NCBI RefSeq assembly: GCF_000718015.1
Contig: NZ_JODY01000007.1
Coordinates: forward strand, 62,001-126,000
Direction: 5' to 3'
DNA from: Streptomyces catenulae
Lineage (GTDB): Bacteria > Actinomycetota > Actinomycetes > Streptomycetales > Streptomycetaceae
Length of the DNA: 64,000 nt
Positions 8,530-17,431 of this stretch are shown here, piece after piece; the stretch's first letter is position 1, and every line of letters begins with the position of its first letter. The position numbers and the translations under genes are program-made. Under the pieces are notes generated by a model. The model was given only the letters and a program-made list of their open reading frames with translations. It did not search any database and was not told the origin of the DNA.

Positions 8530-9258
8530 TCAGGCCACTGCTGCCAGCGCCTCTTCCAGGGTGAACGCCTTCGCGTAGAGCGCCTTGCCGACGATCGCAC
8601 CTTCCACACCCTCGGGCACCAGCGACGCGAGCGTGCGCAGGTCGTCGAGGGAGGAGACGCCGCCGGAGGCGACGACGGGGCGGTCGGTGGCCGCGCAGAC
8701 GTTCTTGAGCAGCTCGACGTTGGGGCCCTGGAGCGTGCCGTCCTTGTTGATGTCGGTGACGACGTAACGGGCGCAGCCCTCGGAGTCGAGGCGGGCCAGC
8801 GTCTCGTAGAGGTCGCCGCCGTCGCGGGTCCAGCCGCGGCCGCGGAGCGTGGTGCCGCGGACGTCCAGACCCACCGCGATCTTGTCACCGTGCTCGGCGA
8901 TGACCTTGGCGACCCACTCGGGGGACTCCAGCGCGGCGGTGCCGAGGTTGACGCGGCGGCAGCCGGTGGCGAGCGCCGCGGCGAGCGAGGCGTCGTCGCG
9001 GATGCCGCCGGACAGCTCGACCTTGATGTCCATGGCGCGGGCGACCTCGGCGATCTGCGCGCGGTTGTCGCCGGTGCCGAACGCCGCGTCGAGGTCGACG
9101 AGGTGCAGCCACTCGGCGCCCGCCTGCTGCCAGGCCAGCGCCGCCTGGAGCGGGTCGCCGTAGGCGGTCTCGGAGCCGGACTCGCCGTGCACCAGCCGGA
9201 CGGCCTGGCCGTCACGGACGTCGACGGCGGGGAGGAGTTCGAGCTTCGGGTGGGCCAT
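8530..9258 (-). CDS. priA: Bifunctional phosphoribosyl isomerase A (HisA/TrpF)
   Basis: A 242-aa (beta/alpha)8 isomerase starting [18 protein letters not shown]. The aspartate of VDVRDG and the loop [18 protein letters not shown] match PriA-type enzymes, which isomerise both ProFAR (histidine) and PRA (tryptophan). No separate trpF is seen beside the trp genes, in agreement with dual use. The ATG shares one base with the hisH stop (TGATG). The dual specificity is inferred from the actinobacterial family, not proved by sequence. Confidence 0.94.
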   Translation of the reverse strand: MAHPKLELLPAVDVRDGQAVRLVHGESGSETAYGDPLQAALAWQQAGAEWLHLVDLDAAFGTGDNRAQIAEVARAMDIKVELSGGIRDDASLAAALATGCRRVNLGTAALESPEWVAKVIAEHGDKIAVGLDVRGTTLRGRGWTRDGGDLYETLARLDSEGCARYVVTDINKDGTLQGPNVELLKNVCAATDRPVVASGGVSSLDDLRTLASLVPEGVEGAIVGKALYAKAFTLEEALAAVA

Positions 9259-9899
9259 CACAGGGTCTCGATCCAATTGCTCAGCAGCTGGGCTCCGGCA
9301 TCGCCGGACTTCTCGGGGTGGAACTGTGTGGCCCACAGCGGGCCGTTCTCGACCGCGGCCACGAAGGGCGCACCGTGGGTGGCCCAGCTGACCTTGGGGG
9401 CGGCGATGTGCGGGTTGCCGGTCTCCAGCTCCCAGTCGTGCGCCGCGTAGGAGTGGACGAAGTAGTAGCGGGCGTCCGCGTCCAGACCGGCGAAGAGGCG
9501 GGAGCCCTCGGCCGCCGCGACGGTGTTCCAGCCCATGTGCGGGACGACGTCGGCCTTCAGCGGGCCGACCGTGCCGGGCCACTCGTCCAGCCCCTCGGTC
9601 TCCACACCGTGCTCGATACCGCGGGCGAAGAGGATCTGCATCCCGACGCAGATGCCCATCACCGGGCGGCCGCCGGAGAGCCGACGTCCCACGATCCAGT
9701 CGCCGCGGGCCTCGCGCAGCCCCCGCATACAGGCGGCGAACGCGCCGACGCCGGGGACCAGCAGCCCGTCGGCGCGCATCGCGCGGTCGTAGTCGCCGGT
9801 GATCTCCACCTCCGCCCCGGCACGCGCCAGGGCACGCTCGGCGGAGCGGACGTTACCGAAGCCGTAGTCGAAGACCACGACCTTCTTCGCGGCCGTCAA
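9258..9899 (-). CDS. hisH: Imidazole glycerol phosphate synthase, glutaminase subunit
   Basis: A class I glutamine amidotransferase of about 213 aa that feeds ammonia to HisF. The nucleophile elbow [10 protein letters not shown] and the His/Glu of [10 protein letters not shown] are present. The start is debatable. GTG 9905 touches GGAGGT with no spacing, whereas TTG 9899 has a 6-base spacing and overlaps the previous stop as TTGA, like the NTGA overlaps elsewhere in this operon. I therefore prefer TTG 9899; using GTG would add two residues. Confidence 0.94.
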   Translation of the reverse strand: MTAAKKVVVFDYGFGNVRSAERALARAGAEVEITGDYDRAMRADGLLVPGVGAFAACMRGLREARGDWIVGRRLSGGRPVMGICVGMQILFARGIEHGVETEGLDEWPGTVGPLKADVVPHMGWNTVAAAEGSRLFAGLDADARYYFVHSYAAHDWELETGNPHIAAPKVSWATHGAPFVAAVENGPLWATQFHPEKSGDAGAQLLSNWIETL

Positions 9900-10060
9900 T
9901 TCCACACCTCCAGCCGCATCACCCCGGCGACGAGGCACATCGCCGCGCCGATGGACAGCAGCGTGATCAGGCTGCGGGGCATCTTCTGCTTCCAGAAGGA
10001 GTAGATGCCGCCGACGAGGAAGAGACCGACCAGGATGAAGGCGGTCGACAGGCCGTTCAC
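9896..10060 (-). CDS. Small two-helix membrane protein in the his operon
   Basis: A 54-aa protein with two hydrophobic segments, about residues 5-22 and 34-49, joined by a basic turn ([10 protein letters not shown]). The GTG start overlaps the hisB stop as GTGA, and its stop overlaps the preferred hisH start as TTGA, so it is coupled on both sides. The codon third positions are GC-rich like its neighbours, which supports real translation. It resembles no histidine enzyme. I do not know its function; a membrane anchor or a coupling device for hisH translation are possibilities. Confidence 0.75.
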   Translation of the reverse strand: MNGLSTAFILVGLFLVGGIYSFWKQKMPRSLITLLSIGAAMCLVAGVMRLEVWN

Positions 10061-10650
10061 AGGGCACCCTTCGTGGACGGGAGGATTCCGGCGGCGCGCG
10101 GATCGCGTTCGCTGGCGTACCGCAGCGCCCGCGCCAGCGCCTTGAACTGGCACTCCACGATGTGGTGGGCGTTGCGGCCGTACGGGACGTGGATGTGCAG
10201 GGCGATCTGCGCCTGGGCGACGAACGAGTCGAAGATGTGGCGGGTCATCGTCGTGTCGTAGCTGCCGATCATCGGCGCCATGTTCTCCGGCTCGGTGTGC
10301 ACGAGGTACGGGCGGCCGGAGAGATCGACGGTGACCTGCGCCAGGGACTCGTCGAGCGGGACGGTGCAGTTGCCGAAGCGGTAGATGCCCACCTTGTCGC
10401 CGAGCGCCTGCTTGAAGGCGGCGCCGAGCGCGAGGGCGGTGTCCTCGATGGTGTGGTGGGTGTCGATGTGCAGATCGCCGTCGGTCTTGACGGTGAGGTC
10501 GAAGAGGCCGTGGCGACCGAGCTGGTCGAGCATGTGGTCGTAGAAGCCCACGCCCGTCGACACGTCGACCTGGCCGGTGCCGTCGAGGTTGATCTCGACG
10601 AGCACCGAGGTTTCCTTGGTGGTGCGCTCGACGCGTCCGACGCGGCTCAT
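10057..10650 (-). CDS. hisB: Imidazoleglycerol-phosphate dehydratase
   Basis: A 197-aa manganese-dependent dehydratase, sixth step of histidine synthesis. Both metal-binding His clusters are present: [15 protein letters not shown] and [18 protein letters not shown]. It lacks the histidinol phosphatase domain that is fused in enterobacteria. The ATG overlaps the hisC stop by 4 bases (ATGA). Confidence 0.97.
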   Translation of the reverse strand: MSRVGRVERTTKETSVLVEINLDGTGQVDVSTGVGFYDHMLDQLGRHGLFDLTVKTDGDLHIDTHHTIEDTALALGAAFKQALGDKVGIYRFGNCTVPLDESLAQVTVDLSGRPYLVHTEPENMAPMIGSYDTTMTRHIFDSFVAQAQIALHIHVPYGRNAHHIVECQFKALARALRYASERDPRAAGILPSTKGAL

Positions 10651-11792
10651 GCGCTCTGCTCCTTCATCAGTTCGCGTACCGCTTCGAGGAACGCGTCGTT
10701 CTCGTCCGGGGTGCCCGCGGAGACCCGCAGCCAGCCCGGCACGCCGTTGTCCCGGACCAGGACGCCCCGGTCGAGGAGGGCCTGCCACGCGGCGTGCGCG
10801 CCGCCCGGGCCGTCGAACCGGCCGAACTGCACGAAGTTGGCGTCGGAGTCGACGACCTCGCAGCCCGCCGCGCGCAGCTCCGTCACCAGCCGGTCGCGTT
10901 CGGCCTTGAGCTGCTCGACGTACTTCAGCAGGGTGTCGGTGTGCTCCAGGGCGGCCAGCGCCGTCGCCTGGGTCACCGCGGAGAGGTGGTACGGCAGCCG
11001 CACCAGCTGGACGGCGCCGACCACGGCCGGATCGGCGGCGAGGTAGCCCAGGCGGAGCCCGGCGGCGCCGAACGCCTTCGACATCGTCCGCGAGACGACC
11101 AGGTTGGGCCGTCCCTCGATCAGCGGCAGCAGCGAGGGGTGGTGGCTGAACTCGCCGTACGCCTCGTCGACCACCACCAGCGCCCCACCGCTCGCCGCCC
11201 GCGCGGCCTGCGCGGCGTCGTAGAGCGCGAGGACCGTCGCGGCGGCGACGGCGGTGCCGGTCGGGTTGTTCGGCGAGCAGACGAAGACCACATGCGGACG
11301 GCGCTCGGCGATCAGTGCCTGCGCCGCCGCGACGTCGACGGTGAAGTCGTCGTTCCGGGGGCCGGAGATCCACTCGGTGCCGGTGCCGCGGGAGATCAGC
11401 CCGTGCATGGAGTACGAGGGCTCGAAGCCGAGGGCCGCGCGGCCGGGGCCGCCGAAGGTCTGCAGCAGCTGCTGGAGGACCTCGTTGGAGCCGTTGGCCG
11501 CCCAGACCTGCGCCGCGGTGACCGGGTGGCCGCCGGTGCGGGTGAGGTAGCGGGCCAGCTCCGTGCGGAGCTCTACGGCGTCACGGTCCGGGTAGCGGTT
11601 GAGGTCGCGGGCGGCGTCGGCGACCCGCTCGGCGATCCGCCGGACCAGCTCCTCGGGGAGCGGGTAGGGGTTCTCGTTGGTGTTCAGCCGGACCGGTACG
11701 TCCAGCTGCGGGGCGCCGTACGGGGTCTTGCCGCGCAGTTCGTCCCGGATGGGGAGCGCGTCCCAGGGGAACGCGTCGGAGCTGTTCGTCAC
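10647..11792 (-). CDS. hisC: Histidinol-phosphate aminotransferase
   Basis: A 381-aa fold-type I PLP aminotransferase. [11 protein letters not shown] near the N-terminus, [15 protein letters not shown] and the PLP-lysine motif [17 protein letters not shown] are all present. The GTG start overlaps the hisD stop by 4 bases, and its own stop overlaps hisB, so it is fully coupled within hisDCB. Confidence 0.97.
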   Translation of the reverse strand: MTNSSDAFPWDALPIRDELRGKTPYGAPQLDVPVRLNTNENPYPLPEELVRRIAERVADAARDLNRYPDRDAVELRTELARYLTRTGGHPVTAAQVWAANGSNEVLQQLLQTFGGPGRAALGFEPSYSMHGLISRGTGTEWISGPRNDDFTVDVAAAQALIAERRPHVVFVCSPNNPTGTAVAAATVLALYDAAQAARAASGGALVVVDEAYGEFSHHPSLLPLIEGRPNLVVSRTMSKAFGAAGLRLGYLAADPAVVGAVQLVRLPYHLSAVTQATALAALEHTDTLLKYVEQLKAERDRLVTELRAAGCEVVDSDANFVQFGRFDGPGGAHAAWQALLDRGVLVRDNGVPGWLRVSAGTPDENDAFLEAVRELMKEQSA

Positions 11793-13111
11793 TTGCTCTG
11801 CGGGACCTTCCAGTCGAACCGGGCCTTCAGCGCGGCGCCGTGGGCCGGGAGATCCTCGGCCTCGGCGAGGGTCACCACATGGTGGGCGACCTCGGCCAGC
11901 GCGTCGCGGGAGTAGTCCACGACATGGATACCGCGCAGGAACGACTGCACGGACAGGCCCGAGGAGTGGCAGGCGCAGCCGCCCGTCGGCAGGACGTGGT
12001 TGGAACCGGCGCAGTAGTCGCCCAGGGAGACCGGGGCGTAGGGGCCGACGAAGACCGCTCCGGCGTTACGGACCCGGGCGGCGACGGCGGTGGCGTCGGC
12101 GGTCTGGATCTCCAGGTGCTCGGCGCCGTACGCGTCGACGACCGTCAGGCCCTCGTCGAGACCGTCGACCAGGACGATCGCGGACTGCTGCCCGGCGAGC
12201 GCCTCGGTGATCCGCTCCAGGTGCTTCGTGGCGGCGACCTGCGTCTTCAGCTCCGCCTCGACGGCGTCGGCCAGCTCGGCGGAGTCGGTGACGAGGACGG
12301 CGGCGGCCAGCGTGTCGTGCTCGGCCTGGCTGATCAGGTCGGCGGCGACATGGCGGGCGTCGGCGGTGGCGTCGGCGAGCACCGCGATCTCGGTGGGCCC
12401 GGCCTCGGCGTCGATCCCGATCCGGCCCTTGAGCAGGCGCTTGGCGGAGGCCACGAAGATGTTGCCGGGGCCGGTGACGAGGTTGACCGGGCGGCACTCG
12501 TCGGTGCCGTACGCGAACATCGCGACGGCCTGGGCGCCACCGGCGGCGTAGACCTCGTCGACGCCGAGCAGGGCGCAGGCGGCGAGGATCGTGGGGTGCG
12601 GCAGGCCGCCGAACTCTTTCTGCGGCGGCGAGCTGATCGCGATGCCCTCGACCCCGGCCTCCTGCGCGGGGACGACGTTCATCACGACGGACGACGGGTA
12701 GACCGCGCGGCCACCGGGGACGTACAGCCCGACCCGCTCGACCGGCACCCAGCGCTCGGTGACCGTGCCGCCGGGGACGACCTTGGTGGTGGTGTCGGTG
12801 CGGCGCTGCTCGCGGTGGACGAGGCGGGCGCGCCGGATGGACTCCTCCAGGGCGGCGCGGACCGCCGGGTCCAGCTCGGCCAGGGCGCGCTCCAGCGCCT
12901 CGGCGGGGACCCGGACCCGCTCGATCTCGACACCGTCGAACCGCCGCGCGCAGTCGATCAGCGCGGCGGTGCCGCGATGGCGTACGTCCTCGCAGATCGG
13001 CCGCACCTTCTCCAGGGCGGCTTCCACGTCGAACTCGGCACGGGGCAGCAGGTCGCGCAGGGCGCCGCCCTCGGGAAGGGCGTCACCGCGCAGATCGATT
13101 CGGGAGATCAC
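11789..13111 (-). CDS. hisD: Histidinol dehydrogenase
   Basis: A 440-aa zinc- and NAD-dependent enzyme for the last two steps of histidine synthesis. Family motifs are [35 protein letters not shown] and [16 protein letters not shown]. It starts at GTG 13111 with [10 protein letters not shown], the usual family start, although GGGAGG lies immediately before it. It is the first gene of the main his operon and lies about 40 bases downstream of a perfect 17-base inverted-repeat site. Confidence 0.97.
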   Translation of the reverse strand: MISRIDLRGDALPEGGALRDLLPRAEFDVEAALEKVRPICEDVRHRGTAALIDCARRFDGVEIERVRVPAEALERALAELDPAVRAALEESIRRARLVHREQRRTDTTTKVVPGGTVTERWVPVERVGLYVPGGRAVYPSSVVMNVVPAQEAGVEGIAISSPPQKEFGGLPHPTILAACALLGVDEVYAAGGAQAVAMFAYGTDECRPVNLVTGPGNIFVASAKRLLKGRIGIDAEAGPTEIAVLADATADARHVAADLISQAEHDTLAAAVLVTDSAELADAVEAELKTQVAATKHLERITEALAGQQSAIVLVDGLDEGLTVVDAYGAEHLEIQTADATAVAARVRNAGAVFVGPYAPVSLGDYCAGSNHVLPTGGCACHSSGLSVQSFLRGIHVVDYSRDALAEVAHHVVTLAEAEDLPAHGAALKARFDWKVPQSK

Positions 13112-13151
13112 CCTCCCAGTGTCTCAGACCCGCCCTCGGGCCCGGCCCGCC

Positions 13152-13168
13152 GTATCACCCAGTGATAC
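13152..13168. promoter_or_regulatory. Operator-like palindrome upstream of hisD
   Basis: GTATCAC-CCA-GTGATAC is a perfect 7-3-7 inverted repeat in the 271-base space between hisD and the divergent plus-strand gene. It lies about 40 bases before the hisD GTG, where an operator or -10 region is expected. No good -35/-10 pair could be assigned around it. The regulator is unknown. Confidence 0.55.
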
Positions 13169-13382
13169 ACCGCACAATGCGCTCCGGACGGGCCCGTGAA
13201 GTTGACCGGAGTTGGCCCTGACCACGCGTGTTCAACGGGTCACGGGGCGGGCAAAGGCCCGGTGACGGCTTCGGCGTGTCCCGCCGCCCGCCCCCGGATC
13301 CCGCTCCGCGGACCGGTGTGGCGCGCGAACGGCGGCCGACACGCGGACGCATCCGGACAGCGACGGAAGGGGGGACACGACA

Positions 13383-15008
13383 GTGATCGAGCCCGGGGAC
13401 GGGGACGCACCGGCGGATCTGCAGCTGACTTCGGCGGAATGGAGCATGTGGCAGGCGTTCCGCAACGGCAGCACCTGCGATCTGCACATCGGGGATCCGG
13501 CCCGGGACGATCCGCACGGGCGGTACCTGTGGGGCCCGGAGCGCCGGATACGCGCGCGGGTGCTGGCGCTGCTGCTGCTCGAAGGGCCACCGGCGCAGCC
13601 CGGACGGGTCTCGGCGCTGAAGGTCACCGGCGCCTACATCACCGACATCCTCGACGTCGCCGGGGGCTCGATCAAGCCATTCGTCGAGCTGCGGGACTGC
13701 CGGTTCGAGGGCGAGGTGGTCCTGCCCGAGGCGCACTTCACGACGGTGCGGCTGGTGAACTGCGCACTGCCGCGGCTGGAGGCGGCGCGGCTGACCACCG
13801 AGGGCGATCTCCATCTGCCGCGGTGCGTGGTGCTCTCCGGCGTCCGGCTGACCGACGCGCACATCGGCACGGACCTGCTGCTGAGCCAGGCGGTGGTGCA
13901 CAAGGACCGGCAGGGCCGCTCGATCGTGGCGGACGGGCTGACCGTCACCCAGGACCTCCAGGCGGAGATGCTGGAGTCGTACGGCGAGCTGTCGCTGCGC
14001 GGGGCGACCGTCGGCGGGTCGCTGAGCCTGCGCGGCAGCCGGTTGAGCAACCCCTTCGGCCGCCGCGCGCTGAACGCCCCGCAGCTGACCGTCGAGCGCA
14101 CCCTGCACCTGACCGCCGCGGGCCTGGCCAACTCCCCGTTCGCCTCCGGCGCCACTCCCCCGTTCGGCACCGTCCACACCCCGGCGTTCGGCACGCTCAC
14201 CACCCCGCCGCGCGGTACGCGGATGCAGCGCTTCGAGTGCGAGGGCGGGATGCGGCTGGACGACGGGCGGTTCGGCGACGCGGTCGACCTGGAGCACGCC
14301 CGGTTCGTGATGGAGTCCGACCAGGAGCTGTCACTGCGCCGGATCCAGACGCCCGAGCTGCGTTTCCTCGGGGAGCGGCCGCAGCGCGGGCGGGTGATCG
14401 TCTCGGGCGCCCGGGTCGTCAACCTCGTCGACCGCTCCGCCAGCTGGCCCGGCGCGGGCGGCCTCCAGATGGCCGGGTTCACCTACGAGACGCTGATCCC
14501 CCGGGGCCACTTCCCGCTGTCGGCGCGGCTCCAGTGGGTGGCCGCGGCGACACCGGAGTACGCGCCGGAGCCGTACGAGATGCTGGCGGCGGCGCTGCGC
14601 TCCAGCGGTGAGGACGCGGACGCGCGGGTGGTGCTGCTGGCCAAGCAGCGGCGGCGCCGCGAGACGCTCCCGGTGGCCGGGAAGGCGTGGGGCTACCTCC
14701 AGGACTGGACGGTGGCGTACGGCTACCGCCCGGGGCGGGCCACGCTGTGGATGGCGATCCTGTGGGCGCTGGGCACGGTCTTCTTCACCTCCTCGCCGCC
14801 CCCGCCGCTCAAGGCGGACGAGGCGCCGCCGTGGAATCCGTATCTGTACGTCCTGGATCTGCTGGTGCCGGTGATCGATCTGAACCAGCGCGGGGCGTGG
14901 AATCCGCGGGGCGGGGCGCAGTGGGTGGCGGCGGTGCTGGTCATCGCGGGTTGGATCCTGGCGACGACGGTGGCGACGGGCGCCTCACGGTTGCTGCGGC
15001 GGCAGTAG
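13383..15008 (+). CDS. Beta-helix-like protein with C-terminal membrane helices
   Basis: A 541-aa protein. Residues of about 70-400 are built of short recurring LxLxxxxV-type units (for example GDLHLPRCVVLSGVRL), which suggest a right-handed beta-helix. Two hydrophobic helices follow near residues 455-475 and 515-533, placing the C-terminus in the membrane. Similar streptomycete proteins are often labelled membrane-associated oxidoreductase, but I see no nucleotide- or cofactor-binding motif. A proline-rich insert near residues 258-279 repeats TPxxGT three times. It starts at GTG 13383. The function is unknown. Confidence 0.7.
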   Translation: MIEPGDGDAPADLQLTSAEWSMWQAFRNGSTCDLHIGDPARDDPHGRYLWGPERRIRARVLALLLLEGPPAQPGRVSALKVTGAYITDILDVAGGSIKPFVELRDCRFEGEVVLPEAHFTTVRLVNCALPRLEAARLTTEGDLHLPRCVVLSGVRLTDAHIGTDLLLSQAVVHKDRQGRSIVADGLTVTQDLQAEMLESYGELSLRGATVGGSLSLRGSRLSNPFGRRALNAPQLTVERTLHLTAAGLANSPFASGATPPFGTVHTPAFGTLTTPPRGTRMQRFECEGGMRLDDGRFGDAVDLEHARFVMESDQELSLRRIQTPELRFLGERPQRGRVIVSGARVVNLVDRSASWPGAGGLQMAGFTYETLIPRGHFPLSARLQWVAAATPEYAPEPYEMLAAALRSSGEDADARVVLLAKQRRRRETLPVAGKAWGYLQDWTVAYGYRPGRATLWMAILWALGTVFFTSSPPPPLKADEAPPWNPYLYVLDLLVPVIDLNQRGAWNPRGGAQWVAAVLVIAGWILATTVATGASRLLRRQ

Positions 15009-15161
15009 CGGGACGGGCGGCGGCGCGGCGCCCGGGCCGGTGGTCCGGGGTGCCTGCTCCCGCGCCGTGCCGGGCCCGGTGCCACCGGGGGATGCGCGCC
15101 CGCGTACGCGTCCGGGACTTCGCGGACGCGCCCCAGCCTCCGGGCGGCGCGGCCCAGCCTC

Positions 15162-15167
15162 TAGGCT
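15162..15167 (+). promoter_or_regulatory. Candidate -10 box (TAGGCT) of the LON-domain gene
   Basis: TAGGCT ends 8 bases before GTG 15176, which would give a leaderless transcript. No ribosome site is visible before the GTG. Confidence 0.5.
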
Positions 15168-15175
15168 TACCGGCT

Positions 15176-15922
15176 GTGACCTCCGTACGCCTGCCGCTGT
15201 TCCCGCTCAACTCGGTGCTCTTCCCCGGACTCGTTCTCCCGCTGAACGTCTTCGAGGCGCGCTACCGGGCGCTGATGCGCGACCTCGGCGAGCGGCCCGA
15301 GGACGAGCGCCGGTTCGGGGTGATCGCGATCCGCGACGGCCGTGAGGTGGCGCCGACCGCCCAGGGCATGCCGGACGCCACGCTCCCGGCCGCGGACGGG
15401 CCCGCCGCCGGGTTCGGCGACGACCCGATGGCCGCCTTCCACACCATCGGCTGTGTCGCCGACGCGACGACGATCCGGGCCAGGTCCGACGAGGCGGACT
15501 CCGGCTACGAGGTGCTGGCCACCGGCACCAGCCGCTTCCGGCTGCTGTCGGTCGACGCCTCCGGGGAGTACCTGACCGCCGAGGTCGAGGAGCTGACGGA
15601 GGAGGGCGGCGAGGGCGCCGGGGCGCTTGCGTCCGGGGTGGTCCGGGCGTTCCGCACCTATCAGAAGCGGCTGGCCTGGGCGAACGAGCGGACGCTGGCG
15701 GGCGGGCAGGATCTGCCGGGCGATCCGTCGGTGCTGTCGTACCTGGTCGCCGCGGCGGCGGTGCTGGACGTCCCGGCCAAGCAGCGGCTGCTGGCGGCGC
15801 CGGACACCGCGGACCGGCTCGGTCAGGAGCTGAAAATCCTGCGCCACGAGTCGGCGGTGCTCGGTAAGCTCCCGTCGCTGCCGGCCGTGGAGCTGACCCG
15901 TGGGCCGACCAGCCCCAACTGA
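15176..15922 (+). CDS. Stand-alone LON substrate-binding domain protein
   Basis: A 248-aa protein matching the N-terminal substrate-binding domain of Lon proteases: RLPLFPLNSVLFPGLVLPLNVFE at the start is the signature. There is no AAA+ or protease domain. The start GTG 15176 directly precedes the conserved TSVRLPLFPL. It may recognise damaged or unfolded proteins, but this is inference from the domain. The ybaK-like gene follows after 72 bases on the same strand and may be co-transcribed. Confidence 0.88.
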   Translation: MTSVRLPLFPLNSVLFPGLVLPLNVFEARYRALMRDLGERPEDERRFGVIAIRDGREVAPTAQGMPDATLPAADGPAAGFGDDPMAAFHTIGCVADATTIRARSDEADSGYEVLATGTSRFRLLSVDASGEYLTAEVEELTEEGGEGAGALASGVVRAFRTYQKRLAWANERTLAGGQDLPGDPSVLSYLVAAAAVLDVPAKQRLLAAPDTADRLGQELKILRHESAVLGKLPSLPAVELTRGPTSPN

Positions 15923-15994
15923 CACCGGGCGGCGCGGCCCCGACACCGGTCCGCCGGCCCGGCCCCCGTTCCCGAGACACAAGGCGCCGACGAG

Positions 15995-16510
15995 TTGTCC
16001 AAGAAGTCGAAGAAGGCCCAGGGCGCGCAGTCCGCGGCGGGCGGTACCCCGGCGACGGTCGCGCTGACCGCCGCGGGTGTGCCCTTCACCGTGCACGCCT
16101 ACACCCACGATCCGGCCGCCGCCTCGTACGGCGAGGAGGCCGCCGAGGCGCTCGGCGTCGCGCCGGAACAGGTGTTCAAGACGCTGCTGGCGGACGTCGA
16201 CGGTGCGCTGACCGTCGCGGTGGTGCCGGTCTCCGGCTCCCTCGACCTCAAGGCGCTGGCCGCGGCGGTGGGCGGCAAGCGGGCGGCGATGGCCGATCCG
16301 GCCGCCGCCGAGCGCAGCACCGGCTACGTCCGCGGCGGTATCTCCCCGCTGGGCCAGCGCAAGCGGCTGCGGACGGTCGTGGACGCCTCCGCCGAGGGCC
16401 GCCCCACGATCTGCGTCTCGGCCGGGCGCCGCGGCCTGGAGGTCGAACTGGCCCCGGCGGATCTCGTCGCCCTCACCGGGGCCGTGGTCGCCCCGATCGG
16501 GCGGGACTGA
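15995..16510 (+). CDS. ybaK: Cys-tRNA(Pro) deacylase, YbaK/EbsC type
   Basis: A 171-aa YbaK-family protein expected to remove cysteine wrongly attached to tRNA-Pro. Recognisable parts are the N-terminal ALTAAGVPFTVHAYTHDP, then GVAPEQVFKTLLADVDG and the loop YVRGGISPLGQRKRL. The start is TTG 15995 with AAGG about 10 bases upstream; no ATG or GTG fits the family start MSKKSKK. The polar N-terminus is Lys/Gly-rich. Confidence 0.9.
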   Translation: MSKKSKKAQGAQSAAGGTPATVALTAAGVPFTVHAYTHDPAAASYGEEAAEALGVAPEQVFKTLLADVDGALTVAVVPVSGSLDLKALAAAVGGKRAAMADPAAAERSTGYVRGGISPLGQRKRLRTVVDASAEGRPTICVSAGRRGLEVELAPADLVALTGAVVAPIGRD

Positions 16511-16567
16511 CCGGAAGCCGGGGCGAGACCCCACGAGGCCGCGCCGCCGCCGGGGCTTCGCGTCCGG

Positions 16568-16612
16568 CCGCACGGACCGGGGCACCGCGTCCGGCCGCTC
16601 CCGGTCGTGCGG
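16568..16612. terminator. Hairpin between convergent genes
   Basis: CCGCACG-(G)-ACCGGG pairs with CCCGGTCGTGCGG, 13 bp with one bulged base. It lies between the convergent stops of ybaK (16510) and the DUF2567-like gene (16676). The flanks contain two copies of CGCGTCCGGCCG. Confidence 0.55.
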
Positions 16613-16675
16613 CGCCCGGCCCGTGAAACGGCGGTTTCCGGCCGGTGGGCGCCGGTGGCCGCGGGCGGCGGACCG

Positions 16676-17362
16676 TCAGGCCGTCGGATCGTCCTTCATC
16701 AGGTCCGGCGCGCCCGGCACCGGTGTCCCCGGCAGCTGCGGTTCCTCGTCGCGCGGGCCGAAGAGGCCGGTCAGCGCCAGTTGGGTCGCCATCGCGGCGA
16801 CCGGCCAGGCCAGCAGGACGCCCATCGCCTGGAGGCGCAGCGGTCCGTCGAAGACGACGCCGGGGCCGACCTGCGTGGCGTGGGCGGCGAGGTCGTCGGT
16901 GGGGCCCAGCACCATGCCGAGCTGCCAGCCCAGGACGGAGCCGAGCAGTCCGCCGACGGCCAGCGAGACCACCAGCGGGATGCCGCCGCGGCGGCGCAGC
17001 CAGAAGAGCGCGGCCGTGGTGACGATGCCGAAACCGGCCCCGAGCAGCAGGAAGACGCCGTCGGCGCCGATCGCCTCCTCGCCCTCGGTGTCCTTGAGGT
17101 AGACGCTGTGGGTGTCGGCGACCAGCGGGATCCGCGGGGCCAGCCAGAGCCAGAGCAGGCCGAGCAGCGCGCCGACGAGCGCGAGCACGAGCACGGTCAG
17201 CGCGGCCTCGCGCAGCTCCTGGCCGAGCGGCGGTTCGTCCGGTGCCTCGTCGGTCGGCGGATGCGCGGGCGGCTCGGCCGACGAACCGGCGCCGGAGGCG
17301 GTCGGCGGGGTGTGCGGCTCTTCGGGCGGTTGGTTGTCGCGTGGCGTCAGCGGTGCGGTCAC
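16676..17362 (-). CDS. Membrane protein, probably DUF2567 family
   Basis: A 228-aa protein with a polar Pro-rich N-terminus of about 50 residues followed by four hydrophobic segments (about 58-80, 110-128, 135-155 and 190-212). The GTG at 17362 is the likely start, although a longer frame exists. I recognise it as a conserved actinobacterial membrane protein, and the DUF2567 assignment is tentative. It ends at a hairpin and follows the ABC permease gene by 69 bases. Confidence 0.6.
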   Translation of the reverse strand: MTAPLTPRDNQPPEEPHTPPTASGAGSSAEPPAHPPTDEAPDEPPLGQELREAALTVLVLALVGALLGLLWLWLAPRIPLVADTHSVYLKDTEGEEAIGADGVFLLLGAGFGIVTTAALFWLRRRGGIPLVVSLAVGGLLGSVLGWQLGMVLGPTDDLAAHATQVGPGVVFDGPLRLQAMGVLLAWPVAAMATQLALTGLFGPRDEEPQLPGTPVPGAPDLMKDDPTA

Positions 17363-17431
17363 CCCGTCATCGTGCCAGGTGGGCGGGGTGACTCCGGCGG
17401 CAGGACGGCGCACGGGTGCGCCGACGGCCGG

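Noticed and set aside
13112..13382. Promoter with TTGACC for the plus-strand beta-helix gene
   Set aside because: A TTGACC exists at 13202 but no TANNNT hexamer lies 16-19 bases downstream.
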